A DNA stretch of 64,000 nt from Massilia atriviolacea (GCF_003953935.1 NZ_RXLQ01000016.1:55246-119245); one strand, 5' to 3'; counted from the stretch's first letter, positions 36,576 to 48,730 are shown. A program made the numbers and translations. The notes: a model not told the origin generated them from the sequence alone.

Positions 36576-37784
36576 ATGCCTATCCCCGCCACCGCCAATT
36601 TGTTGGCAATCAATGCCGGCTCGTCCAGCATCAAGTTCGCCCTGTTCCCGTCCGACCCGGCCGGCGAGCCGGTGTTCCGGGGCGCGCTCAGCGGCATCGG
36701 CGGCGGGCACAGCGCCTTTGCCGTGCAGGACGGCGCCGCCAGCTTCACCCGCCATTTCCCCATCCCCGAGCACGTCACCGCGGTGAACGTGCTGGCCGAC
36801 TGGCTGCCCGGGCGCCTGCCCGCACCGGGGCCGGCGGCGATCGCGCACCGGGTGGTCCACGGTGTGCCGGGCGCGGCGCCGGTGCGGGCCATCGACGCGG
36901 CCATGCTGGCCGAGCTGTTCGCGACCGTGTCCAGCGAGCCCGGGCACCTGCCGCAGGAACTGCGCCTGATCGAGCTCTTGCGGCGCCATTACCCGGGCAG
37001 CGCGCACCTGGCCTGTTGCGACAGCGCCTTTCACGCCAGCATGCCGGCCGAAGCCGCCACGCTGCCGATTCCGCACCGCTACCAGGCGCTCGGCATCCGG
37101 CGCCATGGCTTCCATGGCCTGTCCTGCGCCTGGCTGATCGAGCAACTGGCGCGCGTGGCAGGGCCGCAGGCGGCGGCCGGCAAGGTGCTGATCGCCCACC
37201 TGGGCGGCGGCGCCAGCGTGACCGCCGTCGAGCATGGGCTCAGCCGCGATACCAGCATGGGCCTGACGCCGGCCGGCGGCATGATGATGGGACAACGCTC
37301 GGGCGACCTCGATCCCGGCCTGGCCTGGCAGCTGGCGCGCACAGAACAGATGAGCCAAGCCGCCTTCAACCACATGGTCCATCACCAGTCCGGCCTGCTC
37401 GGCGTGTCCGGCAGCAGCGCCGACCTGCGCGAACTGCTCGCCAGCCAGGGGCGCGACAGCCGCGCCGCCGAGGCGGTCGCCATGTTCTGCTACCAGGCGC
37501 GCAAGACCATCTGCGCCATGGCGGGCGCCATCGATGGCGTGGACACCCTGATTTTCGCCGGCGGGGTGGGCGAGCACGCCCCCGAGGTGCGCGCGCGCGT
37601 GTGCGCCGGCCTGTCGCACCTGGGCGTGGCGCTCGACGCCGGCGCCAACGAGGCCGGCGCGGCGCTCGTCTCGGCACCCTCGTCCAGGGTCGAGGTGCGC
37701 GTGATGCGCACCGACGAAGAGGCGATGCTGGCGGCCGAAGCGCGCGCCTGGCTGGGCGCGCGCGGGGAGCGCCGGCATGACTGA
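36576..37784 (+). CDS. ackA: Acetate kinase
   Basis: Makes ATP from acetyl phosphate and ADP, releasing acetate. The 402-residue protein has the ASKHA motifs: NAGSSSIKF near residue 14, [30 protein letters not shown] and [18 protein letters not shown] stands just before the ATG at 36576. Its end overlaps the phosphoketolase start by 8 bases, so acetyl phosphate maker and user are cotranslated under one Fnr-type promoter. Confidence 0.96.
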   Translation: MPIPATANLLAINAGSSSIKFALFPSDPAGEPVFRGALSGIGGGHSAFAVQDGAASFTRHFPIPEHVTAVNVLADWLPGRLPAPGPAAIAHRVVHGVPGAAPVRAIDAAMLAELFATVSSEPGHLPQELRLIELLRRHYPGSAHLACCDSAFHASMPAEAATLPIPHRYQALGIRRHGFHGLSCAWLIEQLARVAGPQAAAGKVLIAHLGGGASVTAVEHGLSRDTSMGLTPAGGMMMGQRSGDLDPGLAWQLARTEQMSQAAFNHMVHHQSGLLGVSGSSADLRELLASQGRDSRAAEAVAMFCYQARKTICAMAGAIDGVDTLIFAGGVGEHAPEVRARVCAGLSHLGVALDAGANEAGAALVSAPSSRVEVRVMRTDEEAMLAAEARAWLGARGERRHD

Positions 37785-40140
37785 GGCCGCCGCCAGCGCG
37801 GCCACCCTCGATGCGGTCGACGCCTGGTGGCGGGCCGCCAACTACCTCTCGGCCGGACAGATCTACCTGCTCGACAATCCGCTGCTGCGCGAGGCGCTGG
37901 CGCCGGCCCACCTGAAGCCGCGCCTGCTCGGGCACTGGGGCACCACGCCCGGCCTGAACTTCCTCTATGCGCACCTGAACCGCGCCATCGTCGCGCACGA
38001 CGTGTCGGTGCTGTATGTGGCCGGTCCCGGCCACGGCGGTCCCGGGCTGGTCGCCAACGCCTGGCTCGACGGCACCTACAGCGAGGTGTATCCGGCCATC
38101 GGCCAGGATGCGGACGGCATGCGGCGCCTGTTCAAGCAGTTTTCCTTCCCGGGCGGCATTCCCAGCCATGTGGCGCCGGAAACGCCGGGCTCGATCCACG
38201 AGGGCGGCGAACTGGGCTACTCGCTGGCGCACGCCTTCGGCGCGGCCTTCGACAATCCGGGCCTGATCGTGGCCTGCGTGGTGGGCGACGGCGAAGCCGA
38301 AACGGGGCCGCTGGCGACCAGCTGGCACGCGAACAAATTCCTCAACCCGGTGCACGACGGGGCGGTGCTGCCGATCCTGCACCTGAACGGCTACAAGATC
38401 GCCGGTCCGACCGTGCTGGCGCGCATCCCGCGCGCGGAACTGGCCGCGCTCATGACGGGCTACGGCTACGAGCCGTTCTTCGTCGAGGGCGACGATCCGC
38501 GCGCCATGCACCGCCTGATGGCCGACACGCTCGACACGGTACTGGCGCGCATCCGCGCCATCCAGGCCGAGGCGCGCAGCGCCGGCTTCGGCGGCCGGCC
38601 GCGCTGGCCGATGATCGTGCTGCGCTCGCCCAAAGGCTGGACCGGCCCGCGCGAGGTCGACGGCAAGCCGAACGAGGGCACCTGGCGCGCGCACCAGGTG
38701 CCGATCGGCGCCATGGAGCGGGACGGGCACCTGGCCTTGCTCGACACGTGGCTGCGCAGCTATGCCCCCGCCGAGCTGTTCGACGAGGCCGGCGCGCCGC
38801 GCGCGGCGCTGCGCGCGCTGGCGCCGTCCGGCACGCGCCGCATGAGCGCCAACCCGAGCGCCAACGGCGGCGCGCTGCTGCGCGATCTGGTGCTGCCCGA
38901 TCCGGCGCAGTTCGCCCTCGACGTGGGCGCGCCGGGCGCGCTGCGCGCCGAGTCGACCCGGGTGCAGGGCCAGTACCTGCGCGAGGTGATGCGCGCCAAC
39001 ATGCACAACTTCCGCCTGTTCAGCCCCGACGAAACCACCTCCAACCGCTGGGATGCCGTGCTGGAGGTGAGCCAGCGCTGTTCGGTGGCCGAGATCCTGC
39101 CGGGCGACGAGCACATCGCCGCCGACGGACGCGTGATGGAAATGCTGAGCGAACACCAGTGCCAGGGCTGGCTCGAAGGCTATCTGCTGAGCGGGCGGCA
39201 CGGCATGTTTTCCTGCTACGAAGCCTTTATCCACATCGTCGACTCGATGGTCAACCAGCACGCCAAGTGGCTCAAGGCGGCCGCCGCCATCGCCTGGCGC
39301 CGTCCGGTGGCCTCGCTCAACTACCTGCTCTCCTCGCACGTCTGGCGCCAGGACCACAACGGCGCCAGCCACCAGGATCCCGGCTTCATCGACCATGTGC
39401 TCAACAAGAAGGCCGAGATCGTGCGGGTCTACCTGCCGCCCGACGCCAACACCCTGCTGGCCGTGACCGACCATTGCCTGCGCAGCCGCAACCGGATCAA
39501 TGTGATCGTGGCCGGCAAGCAGCCGGCCGAGCAATGGCTCGACATGGCCGCCGCCAGCGCGCATTGCGCGCGCGGGATCGGGGTCTGGGAGTGGGCCGGC
39601 AGCGCCGGCGCGCATGAGCCGGACGCGGTGCTGGCCTGCGCCGGCGACGTGCCCACGCTCGAAGCGCTGGCGGCGGCGCAATTGCTGTACGAGCATTTCG
39701 CGGACCTCAAGCTGCGCGTGATCAATGTGGTCGACCTGATGACCCTGCAGCCGCCGCACGCCCATCCGCACGGTTTGCCGGACCCGGCGTTCGACGCCCT
39801 GTTTACTGTCGACAAGCCGGTGGTGTTCGCCTACCACGGCTATCCGGCGCTGATCCACCGGCTCACCTACCGCCGCAGCAACCATGCCAATCTGCACGTG
39901 CACGGTTTCCGCGAGGAGGGCAGCACCACCACCCCCTTCGACATGACGGTGCTCAACGGCATCGACCGCTTCCGCCTGTTCGCCGCCGTCGTCGAGCGGG
40001 TGCCGGCGCTGGCCCCCGCGCGCGCGGCCGCGCGCCAGTTCGTGGCCGCCAGGCTGGACGCGCACCGGCGCCACATCGAGCAGTACGGCATCGACCTGCC
40101 GGAGATCCTGGCGTGGCGCTGGAAGGGGGCCGGGCCCTGA
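37777..40140 (+). CDS. xfp: Phosphoketolase
   Basis: Thiamine-diphosphate enzyme splitting xylulose 5-phosphate (and perhaps fructose 6-phosphate) with phosphate into acetyl phosphate plus glyceraldehyde 3-phosphate (or erythrose 4-phosphate). The protein is 787 residues, the full family length. Visible motifs are [23 protein letters not shown] and the ThDP/metal motif [19 protein letters not shown]. With ackA it gives a non-oxidative pentose-to-acetate route yielding ATP. The Weimberg genes upstream bypass xylulose 5-phosphate, so pentose phosphates from nucleosides or the pentose phosphate pathway are the likelier feed. Confidence 0.96.
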   Translation: MTEAAASAATLDAVDAWWRAANYLSAGQIYLLDNPLLREALAPAHLKPRLLGHWGTTPGLNFLYAHLNRAIVAHDVSVLYVAGPGHGGPGLVANAWLDGTYSEVYPAIGQDADGMRRLFKQFSFPGGIPSHVAPETPGSIHEGGELGYSLAHAFGAAFDNPGLIVACVVGDGEAETGPLATSWHANKFLNPVHDGAVLPILHLNGYKIAGPTVLARIPRAELAALMTGYGYEPFFVEGDDPRAMHRLMADTLDTVLARIRAIQAEARSAGFGGRPRWPMIVLRSPKGWTGPREVDGKPNEGTWRAHQVPIGAMERDGHLALLDTWLRSYAPAELFDEAGAPRAALRALAPSGTRRMSANPSANGGALLRDLVLPDPAQFALDVGAPGALRAESTRVQGQYLREVMRANMHNFRLFSPDETTSNRWDAVLEVSQRCSVAEILPGDEHIAADGRVMEMLSEHQCQGWLEGYLLSGRHGMFSCYEAFIHIVDSMVNQHAKWLKAAAAIAWRRPVASLNYLLSSHVWRQDHNGASHQDPGFIDHVLNKKAEIVRVYLPPDANTLLAVTDHCLRSRNRINVIVAGKQPAEQWLDMAAASAHCARGIGVWEWAGSAGAHEPDAVLACAGDVPTLEALAAAQLLYEHFADLKLRVINVVDLMTLQPPHAHPHGLPDPAFDALFTVDKPVVFAYHGYPALIHRLTYRRSNHANLHVHGFREEGSTTTPFDMTVLNGIDRFRLFAAVVERVPALAPARAAARQFVAARLDAHRRHIEQYGIDLPEILAWRWKGAGP

Positions 40141-40147
40141 GCGGTGG

Positions 40148-40177
40148 GCGGGCGAACGGCGATGCTGCCTCGCCCGC
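40148..40177. terminator. Possible shared hairpin between convergent xfp and exporter genes
   Basis: GCGGGCGA (40148-40155) and TCGCCCGC (40170-40177) form an 8-bp stem with a 14-base loop in the 40-base gap between the two convergent genes. No T-run is present. Confidence 0.35.
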
Positions 40178-40180
40178 TCT

Positions 40181-41401
40181 CTAGCGCGGCCGGGCCACCT
40201 CGCGCACCTGGACCCTGGCGCCGTCGCGCAGCTGGGCCGGCGGGTAGACGATCACCTGCGCGCCCTCGGCCAGGCCGTCGCGCACCCAGGCCTCGGCCTC
40301 GTTGCGCCCGCCCAGGCGCAGCGGCGTCAGGTGCGCGCGGCCGTCGCGCACCAGGTAGGCGCCCATGCCGGCATTGTCGGCGCCGCTTTTTCCCGGGAGC
40401 GGGAACACGGCGCTGACCGGCACCTTGCGCACATTTTCCAGGCTGGTCGTGACGATGCGCACGTTGACCCGGTAGGCAACGCCCAGGCCGGCGCCGCGGG
40501 CGCCGGCGCCGGCCAGGTCGATCAGGACCCGCACCCGCTGTTCCTCGACCCCGAGCGCCGAGACCTTGGTGAAGGCGGCCGGCTCGACGCGCCGCACCCG
40601 GCCGTCCAGCGGCGGGCCGCCCCAGCGGTCGATGCGCACCGGCGTGCCCGGACGGGCCAGGACGGCGTCGGCAGTGAGCAGGTCGGCCACCACTTCGAGC
40701 CGGTCCGGGTCGCCCAGTTCGAGCAGCGGCGCGCCGAGCGCGACGACCGCTTCGCTGGCCTGGATCACGCGCAGCACGCGCCCGCCGACCGGAGCGCGCA
40801 CCGGGTGGACGGCGCCGCCGTCCCGGCCCGCCCCGGCGTCCAGGGCCGCGCGCGCCTGCTCGGCTTCGTGCAGCGCGATCCGGCGCTGCGCCGCCGCGCT
40901 GTCCCTTTCCTGCTGCGCCGCCTGGGCCGCCAGGCGCTCGCTGTCGAGGCGGCTCGCCGCCACGAAGCCGGCCCGCCCCAGCTGCTCGGTGCGCAACACA
41001 TCGCGCTGCGCCTGGCGCAGGACGATTCCGGCGCGCTCGAGCGCGGCGCCGGCGGCCCCGACCTGGGCTTCTGCCGCCGCCAGCCGGGCCTGCTGCTGGC
41101 GGCGCGTGCGTTCGTCGAGCAGGGGCGCGCGCGCCGGGCGCAGCTGCGCCACCACGGCGCCGGCGGCCACCTGGTCGCCTTCGCGCAGGGCGATCCGCGC
41201 CAGCTCGCCGGCCAGCGGCGCCGATACCAGGTACTGGTCCACCAGGCGGGTCTTGCCGTCCTCTTCGATCGCGCTTTCGAAGCGCCCGCTCGCCGCCGCC
41301 GCGGTTTCCACCGCGACCGGGCGCGGGGCCAGGGCCCATGCCAGCGCGGCGGCCAGGGCGGCCGCCGTTGCTGCTGTAACGATATGGCGTCGTGGAATCA
41401 T
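40181..41401 (-). CDS. HlyD-type membrane fusion protein of an ABC exporter
   Basis: Periplasmic adaptor of a MacAB-like export system. The 406-residue protein has an N-terminal membrane anchor (about 9-26), a biotinyl-lipoyl-like region (APLAGELARIALREGDQVAAG), an alpha-helical hairpin of about 110 residues rich in Ala/Gln/Arg, the returning lipoyl half (VRAPVGGRVLRV) and beta-barrel domains. It is the last of four genes on this strand, 1 base after the permease. No outer-membrane partner lies beside it. Substrate is unknown. Confidence 0.87.
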   Translation of the reverse strand: MIPRRHIVTAATAAALAAALAWALAPRPVAVETAAAASGRFESAIEEDGKTRLVDQYLVSAPLAGELARIALREGDQVAAGAVVAQLRPARAPLLDERTRRQQQARLAAAEAQVGAAGAALERAGIVLRQAQRDVLRTEQLGRAGFVAASRLDSERLAAQAAQQERDSAAAQRRIALHEAEQARAALDAGAGRDGGAVHPVRAPVGGRVLRVIQASEAVVALGAPLLELGDPDRLEVVADLLTADAVLARPGTPVRIDRWGGPPLDGRVRRVEPAAFTKVSALGVEEQRVRVLIDLAGAGARGAGLGVAYRVNVRIVTTSLENVRKVPVSAVFPLPGKSGADNAGMGAYLVRDGRAHLTPLRLGGRNEAEAWVRDGLAEGAQVIVYPPAQLRDGARVQVREVARPR

Positions 41402-41402
41402 G

Positions 41403-43775
<2,373 letters not shown>

Positions 43776-43797
43776 GCGACGCGGGCGCTGCGGTGCG

Positions 43798-44550
43798 CTA
43801 CCATGCCAGTTGCGCCGGGCCGAGCTTGTGGAGATTGCCTTCCACGCTCTGGATGCGGCCGTCGCCCAGCCTGACGACGCGGTCGGCCATGCCGGCGATG
43901 GCGGCATTGTGGGTGATCACGACCGTGGTGGTGCCCAGCTCGCGGTTGATGCGCTCGATGACCTCGAGCACCAGCTTGCCGGTGGCATAGTCGAGCGCGC
44001 CGGTCGGTTCGTCGCACAGCAGCACGGCGGGGCGCTTGACGATGGCGCGCGCGATCGCCACGCGCTGCTGCTCGCCGCCGGACAGCTGGGCCGGGAAGTG
44101 GTCGCGCCGGGGCGCCAGGCCGACCATCGCGACCGCTTCGCCGGCTTGCATCGGGGCGCTGGCGATATCGGTCACCAGGGCGACGTTTTCGAGCACGGTC
44201 AGGCTGGGAATCAGGTTGTAGAACTGGAATACGAAGCCGACATGGCGGCGCCGGTACTCGGTCAGGTCGGCCTCGCCGGCGGCGCTGAGGTCCTGGTCGC
44301 CGAACAGCACCTGGCCCGCGCTGGCCGTATCGAGGCCGCCGAGAATGTTGAGCAGGGTCGACTTGCCGCTGCCGGAGGCGCCCAGCAGGACGATGAATTC
44401 GCCGTGCCCGATCTCCAGGTCGACGTCGCGCAGGGCGTGCACCGCGAGCTCGCCGGCGCCGTAGGTCTTGCACAGGCGGCGGATGCGGAACACGGGAAGC
44501 GGCGGCGCCTGGGCGCCGCCGCCGGCGGCGCTGGCGCTGACCTGGCTCAA
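43798..44550 (-). CDS. ABC transporter ATP-binding protein (MacB/LolD type)
   Basis: ATPase of the exporter formed with the FtsX-type permease. The 250-residue protein has Walker [11 protein letters not shown]-loop [15 protein letters not shown], signature [15 protein letters not shown] and Walker [13 protein letters not shown]. The start is most likely TTG at 44550, overlapping the universal-stress stop as TTGA; a GTG at 44493 would give a shorter N-terminus and is possible. The overlap ties the exporter to the Fnr-type promoter of the stress gene. Confidence 0.86.
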   Translation of the reverse strand: MSQVSASAAGGGAQAPPLPVFRIRRLCKTYGAGELAVHALRDVDLEIGHGEFIVLLGASGSGKSTLLNILGGLDTASAGQVLFGDQDLSAAGEADLTEYRRRHVGFVFQFYNLIPSLTVLENVALVTDIASAPMQAGEAVAMVGLAPRRDHFPAQLSGGEQQRVAIARAIVKRPAVLLCDEPTGALDYATGKLVLEVIERINRELGTTTVVITHNAAIAGMADRVVRLGDGRIQSVEGNLHKLGPAQLAW

Positions 44551-45383
44551 TGTGCCATCCACAGCGGAATGGCCGAGTCGGCCAGCATGCTGCGCGTCAT
44601 GCCGCCCAGTACGATCTCGCGCAAGCGCGAGCGGCCGTAGGCGCCCATGACGATCAGGTCGGCATTCCTGGCGGCGCCAAACGCGCGCAGCGCCGCGCCT
44701 TCGTCGGCGCCGGCCTGTTGCACCGTCACCTCGACCGCCACCCCGTGGCGCGCCAGGTACAGGGCGATGTCGGCGCCCGGCTCGGCGCCGTGCAGCTCGC
44801 CTTCGCCGGCGGGATCGAACAGCACCAGGTCGACCTGGCTCGCGCGCCGCAGCATGGGCAGTGCGCTGACGATCGCCCGGACCGCTTCGGGGCTGGCGTT
44901 CCAGGCCACCGTGATGCGCCGTCCGACGCTGTTGCCGGTCCACGCCACCGGCAGGACCAGTACCGGGCGCACGGCGTTGAGCACGACATAGTCGGGAAAG
45001 TCCGAACGCAGGCGCGGCGCGAATTCGTCGGACGCGCTCTGGCTGATCACCAGCAGGTCGCAATAGCGCCCCTGCATGCTCATGCCCATGCCGGGCTCGT
45101 CGTCGATGCAGCGCCGCTCGATGGCGGGCGCGCCGGCCGCGCGCGCGTTCGCCTCGAACAGGTCGAGCGCGCGGTTCGCCTCGGCGCGCAGCGCGGCCAC
45201 CGGCAGGCCGGCCACCGTCGCGCCGGCGCGCACCGCGCCGGGCGCCAGCAGGAAGGCCGGCAGCCCCGTCATGGCGGCCCCCACCAGATGCGCATCGTAG
45301 TCGAGCGCCAGGGCGGCCGCGACCTCGCTGCGGCGGGCGCTGCGCGCGCTGTGGTCGACATGAACCAGGATCGTCTTGTACAT
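44547..45383 (-). CDS. Tandem-domain universal stress protein
   Basis: A 278-residue cytosolic protein with two UspA folds. The first opens with [15 protein letters not shown]; the second ends with the nucleotide-binding motif [18 protein letters not shown]. It is a paralogue of the protein encoded at 46982-47815: same length, same start, same IPLWMAH end. Fnr-type promoter elements lie upstream, and the exporter ATPase overlaps its stop. Tandem Usp proteins of this kind are commonly induced by low oxygen in Proteobacteria; the exact role is unknown. Confidence 0.9.
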   Translation of the reverse strand: MYKTILVHVDHSARSARRSEVAAALALDYDAHLVGAAMTGLPAFLLAPGAVRAGATVAGLPVAALRAEANRALDLFEANARAAGAPAIERRCIDDEPGMGMSMQGRYCDLLVISQSASDEFAPRLRSDFPDYVVLNAVRPVLVLPVAWTGNSVGRRITVAWNASPEAVRAIVSALPMLRRASQVDLVLFDPAGEGELHGAEPGADIALYLARHGVAVEVTVQQAGADEGAALRAFGAARNADLIVMGAYGRSRLREIVLGGMTRSMLADSAIPLWMAH

Positions 45384-45700
45384 GGTGGTCCCCGCGGGAG
45401 TGGATGGATCGGTATCGGGTTCAATGTAGGCCTTGCGCGCCCTGCGCGCAAATGATGTGCATCAAAATGTCATCAAAAAATGTCGCCAAAAAATGTCGGC
45501 GCCGATGCGCCCGCGCGTCGCCGCTGGCCGCGCAGCTGCGCCTGGCACTGCTTCGGCCCGTCCTGCTGATGTGGATCGAATCGACATGCAAATGTACAAT
45601 CGATGTGGCGCATCGATCCATGGCGCCGCGGCGGCCCGCGCGACCGTGGCATTCACAACAAGGATAAGCCGATGAAAACAAGCAATCGCCCGAGCTGCCC
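45384..45700. other. Divergent intergenic region between usp and mgtC-like genes
   Basis: 317 bases. It holds an Fnr-type box with -10 for the leftward stress gene, three AAAATGTC direct repeats at 13-base spacing (45464-45471, 45477-45484, 45490-45497), and near the right end a 12-codon frame that overlaps the transporter start. Other small open frames (for example 45433-45675) look like composition shadows. Confidence 0.65.
45416..45465 (-). promoter_or_regulatory. Fnr/Anr-type class-II promoter for usp and the exporter
   Basis: Read on the minus strand, TTGAT-GCAC-ATCAT (45465-45452) matches the Fnr consensus with one change. TACATT at 45428-45423 is a plausible -10. Expected start near 45417 lies 41.5 bases from the box centre. 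Confidence 0.7.
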
Positions 45701-45710
45701 ATGGTGCTGA
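45672..45710 (+). CDS. Candidate 12-residue leader peptide before the MgtC-family gene
   Basis: The frame reads MKTSNRPSCPWC and stops at 45708-45710, inside the first codons of the transporter gene (ATG at 45701). AAGGA stands about 8 bases before its ATG, while the transporter ATG has no visible ribosome site, so the transporter may depend on reinitiation after this peptide. Proline-containing leader peptides control mgtA and mgtC in enteric bacteria; the parallel is only suggestive. Confidence 0.45.
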   Translation: MKTSNRPSCPWC

Positions 45711-46939
45711 CGACGGCGGCGCTGACCGGGATGGCGGTCGCCACCGGTTGCGGCCTCCTGATCGGCATCGACCGCGAACGGCGCAAGGGAAGCGGTCCGA
45801 AGCGCGCCTATGCCGGCGTGCGCAGCTTCGCGCTGGCGTCCTTCATCGGCGCCCTGGCGCAAGCGCTGGGCGGCGCGCTGGTGCTGGTGGCCGCGATGCT
45901 GGTGGCGGCCCTGAGCGTGGCCGCCTACTGGCGCGACCGTTCGGACGACCCGGGAGTGACCACCGAGCTGGCCCTGTTCCTGAGCTTCCTGCTCGGTGTC
46001 GCGGCGATCGACAATCCGCGCGTGGCGGCCGGCGCCGCGGTGATCGTGGCGGCGCTGCTGCACCTGCGCAGCCCGCTGCACCGTTTCGCGCGCACCACCC
46101 TGACCGGCCCCGAGTTGCGCGACGCCCTGTTGTTCGCCGCCGCGGCGCTGGTGGTCAGGCCCCTGCTGCCCGATGCCAGCAGCCCCTGGCTGCTGGGAGT
46201 CAATCCGACAACCCTGTGGTCGCTGGTGATCCTGATCATGGGCATCCAGGCGGCGGCGCACATCGGCCTGCGCCTGAGCGGCGCGCGGCTGGGCCTGGCC
46301 ATGTCGGGCTTCGCGGCCGGTTTCGTCTCCAGCGTGGCGACCACCACCGCCATGGGCGCGCGCTGCCGCAAGGAGCCGGACTTGCGCCAGGCCTGCGTGG
46401 CGGCGGCCCTGCTGTCGAACAGCGCCACCTTCGTGCTGCTGTGGGTGGTCGCCATCACCGTCGCGCCCGCCCATCTGCGCCAGCTGGCGCCGGTGCTGGC
46501 AAGCGCGCTGTGCGCGGCGCTGGCGGTCGGCGCCGCCGGCCTGGCGGGGCAGCGCGGCGGCAGTCCCTACTTGCCGGCGCCGGGGAGGGTGTTCGACATC
46601 CGCCAGGCGGCGCTGTTCGCGCTGCTGCTCAGCGCGGCGACCTCGGCGCTGGCCTGGCTGAATGCCAGCTTCGGCAGCGGCGCCCTGCTCAGTGGTAGCG
46701 CCCTGGCCGGTTTCTTCGACGTGCATGCCGCCGCCGGCTCGGCCCTGTCGCTGCTTGCCGGCGGCAGCGCCACGCCGCGTGCCGCCATGCTGGCCATGCT
46801 GCTCGCGATCACGACCAATATGGCCAGCAAGGCGGCCGGCGCCATGGCCGGCGGCTGGCAATTCGCCTTGCGCGTCAATGCCGGCCTGTTGCTGGTGCTG
46901 CTGGCGGCCTGGCTGCCGTTCTGGCTGCTGGCGCCCTGA
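45701..46939 (+). CDS. MgtC-family / DUF4010 membrane protein
   Basis: A 412-residue polytopic protein with about twelve hydrophobic segments. The N-terminal third resembles MgtC/SapB (GCGLLIGIDRERRKG, then GVRSFALASFIGALA); the rest fits the DUF4010 domain often fused to it. MgtC proteins act in magnesium-limited growth, but the long DUF4010 fusions have no firm function. No ribosome site precedes ATG 45701; a short upstream frame overlaps it. The gene is convergent with the second stress gene, 42 bases away. Confidence 0.85.
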   Translation: MVLTTAALTGMAVATGCGLLIGIDRERRKGSGPKRAYAGVRSFALASFIGALAQALGGALVLVAAMLVAALSVAAYWRDRSDDPGVTTELALFLSFLLGVAAIDNPRVAAGAAVIVAALLHLRSPLHRFARTTLTGPELRDALLFAAAALVVRPLLPDASSPWLLGVNPTTLWSLVILIMGIQAAAHIGLRLSGARLGLAMSGFAAGFVSSVATTTAMGARCRKEPDLRQACVAAALLSNSATFVLLWVVAITVAPAHLRQLAPVLASALCAALAVGAAGLAGQRGGSPYLPAPGRVFDIRQAALFALLLSAATSALAWLNASFGSGALLSGSALAGFFDVHAAAGSALSLLAGGSATPRAAMLAMLLAITTNMASKAAGAMAGGWQFALRVNAGLLLVLLAAWLPFWLLAP

Positions 46940-46981
46940 CACGCCGCGCACGAACAGCGCGCGCGCAAGCCGGCAAGCGCC

Positions 46982-47815
46982 TCAATGCGCCATCCACAAC
47001 GGGATCGGCGACGACAGCAGCGCCGTGCGCGTCACGCCGCCGAGCACGAATTCGCGCAGGCGCGAGCGGCCGAAGGCGCCCATGACGATCAGGTCGGCGC
47101 CTTTGCGGGCCGCGAACGAGAGCAGCGACTCGCCGTCGCCGGCGCCGCCGTCGATGGTGCTCAGCGCGACCTTGATGCCGTGCCGCGCCAGGTAGGGCGC
47201 GATGTCGGCGCCGGGCTGTTCGCCGTCCAGGTCGGACAGGCCGGTCTTGCCGGCGACCACCAGGTCGACCTGCGCCGCGCCCTGCAGCAGGGTGAGCGCG
47301 CTGGCGATCGCGCGCATCGCCTGCGCGCTGCCATTCCATGCCACGGTGACGCGTGTCCCGATCGCCTCCCCGGCGCCGGCGGACGGCGTCACCAGCACCG
47401 GCCGGCCGCAGTTGAGCAGGACCTGTCCGGCCACCCCGGGACGCGCGAACAGTACCGTGTCGGCGGGCGGCGCGCCGATGACCACCAGATCCGCATACCT
47501 GGCTTGCAGGCACAGGCCGACCCCCGCTTCGTCGTCGACCATCCTGCGCTCGAGCGACGTTACCCCGAGCTGGCGCGCCGTGCTGTCGAACAGGTCGAGC
47601 GAGCGCGCGGCGTCGGCACGCACTTCGTCGATCGGGAACGCGACAGGCGGCATGCCCGCATCCATGGCGCTGAGGGGATACAGGTAGGCCGACAGTCCGG
47701 TCGGCGCGACGCCCACCAGATGGGCGCCATGCGCGAGCGCCACGCGCGCGGCCAGTTGCACGCGCGCTTGCAGGCCGGCGCTTGCATCGACATGGACCAG
47801 GATGGTTTTGTACAT
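46982..47815 (-). CDS. Tandem-domain universal stress protein, second copy
   Basis: A 277-residue paralogue of the protein at 44547-45383, with two UspA folds, start [14 protein letters not shown] and nucleotide-binding motif IVMGAFGRSRLREFVLGG. The ATG at 47815 is picked by alignment with the paralogue; a longer frame upstream would run through the promoter. It is a single gene on its strand, convergent with the MgtC-like gene, and has its own Fnr-type promoter. Confidence 0.9.
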   Translation of the reverse strand: MYKTILVHVDASAGLQARVQLAARVALAHGAHLVGVAPTGLSAYLYPLSAMDAGMPPVAFPIDEVRADAARSLDLFDSTARQLGVTSLERRMVDDEAGVGLCLQARYADLVVIGAPPADTVLFARPGVAGQVLLNCGRPVLVTPSAGAGEAIGTRVTVAWNGSAQAMRAIASALTLLQGAAQVDLVVAGKTGLSDLDGEQPGADIAPYLARHGIKVALSTIDGGAGDGESLLSFAARKGADLIVMGAFGRSRLREFVLGGVTRTALLSSPIPLWMAH

Positions 47816-47845
47816 GGTCAGCTCCTTGAAAGGTGGAAAGGTCTG

Positions 47846-47895
47846 TTCAAGGAATGTACGCCTTGCCAACCGCATCGCTGCATGATGTACATCAA
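47846..47895 (-). promoter_or_regulatory. Fnr/Anr-type class-II promoter for the second usp gene
   Basis: On the minus strand TTGAT-GTAC-ATCAT (47895-47882) is followed by TACATT (47858-47853). The expected start near 47847 is 41.5 bases from the box centre. Box and -10 are nearly the same as in front of the other stress gene. Confidence 0.7.
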
Positions 47896-47948
47896 ATTCC
47901 GCGCCATTTTCCGCCTTGCCGGGCCAGACGGCCCAGACGGGCAAGGCG

Positions 47949-48590
47949 TCAGGCTGTGCCGTGGCGCGCATCGGCCACGCCCAGCGCGCGCAGCGAGAAG
48001 GTGGTGATGTGGCGCGCGATCGCGCGGATGCCGGCTTCGTCGTAGACGAGGTCGGGCGCCATGATTTCGTTCACCGGACGCGAATGGCTGTAATACAGCA
48101 GCTGCCCCAGGATACTGAACAGGCTGTTGCGGATGTCGATCTCGCTGGTGTCCGGCGGCGCCAGTTCGCGCACCAGTTCGCGCATCACCTTCTGCAAGGG
48201 ATCGATCAGGGTATCGACGATGTGGCGCAGGGCGGCGCTCGGCTCCACCAGTTCCCAGCTGATCAGTCGCGTGATCAGCGAATTCGGGCCGCTGACCATC
48301 ATGTCCAGCAGCAGGCGTTCGAGCAGCCAGCCCAGGCGCTCCGCAGCCGGGACCGTCGTGTCGCTGGCCGGCACGGTCAGCTCGTCCATCTCGTCGACGC
48401 CGCCTTCGCGGTCGATGATCGCCAGGTACAGGCCATCCTTGCTGCCGAAGTAGTAATTGACCATGGCCAGGTTGGCGCCCGCCCGTTCGCAGATCCTGCG
48501 CACCGACGTCCCCTTGAAGCCGCTCTCGGCAAAGCACTCCGTGGCCGCGCTGATGATGCGGTTGCGGACATCGTTGTCGTCGGCTTTCAT
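47949..48590 (-). CDS. TetR-family repressor of the RND efflux operon
   Basis: A 213-residue regulator. The N-terminal DNA-binding domain (residues about 10-60) has the TetR helix-turn-helix: AATECFAESGFKGTSVRRICERAGANLAMVNYYFGSKDGLY. The C-terminal ligand domain resembles the CecR/DUF1956 group (LGWLLERLLLDMMVSGPNSLITRLISWE). ATG at 48590 is chosen; a longer frame would cover the operators. It is divergent from the efflux operon. Four AAAC-N4-GTTT sites lie between them, one on its own side, so it probably represses both itself and the pump. Confidence 0.88.
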   Translation of the reverse strand: MKADDNDVRNRIISAATECFAESGFKGTSVRRICERAGANLAMVNYYFGSKDGLYLAIIDREGGVDEMDELTVPASDTTVPAAERLGWLLERLLLDMMVSGPNSLITRLISWELVEPSAALRHIVDTLIDPLQKVMRELVRELAPPDTSEIDIRNSLFSILGQLLYYSHSRPVNEIMAPDLVYDEAGIRAIARHITTFSLRALGVADARHGTA

Positions 48591-48617
48591 GTTTGGCGAT
48601 ACTCCTGTTTTATGTGA

Positions 48618-48635
48618 ATTAAACAAGTGTTTAAT
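48618..48635. promoter_or_regulatory. Operator copy 1, next to tetR
   Basis: ATTAAACAAGTGTTTAAT, a near-perfect palindrome about 30 bases upstream of the tetR start. Its core AAACAAGTGTTT (48621-48632) is shared with the three sites on the efflux side. Confidence 0.7.
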
Positions 48636-48730
48636 CTCTGATTTTTGAATTGTACCTAGCAGCCCATGGCTTGTCCATGCGTTTTCCGCTGGCCCGCCGC
48701 CATGCCGCATTATCCAGGCAAGATTTCTGG

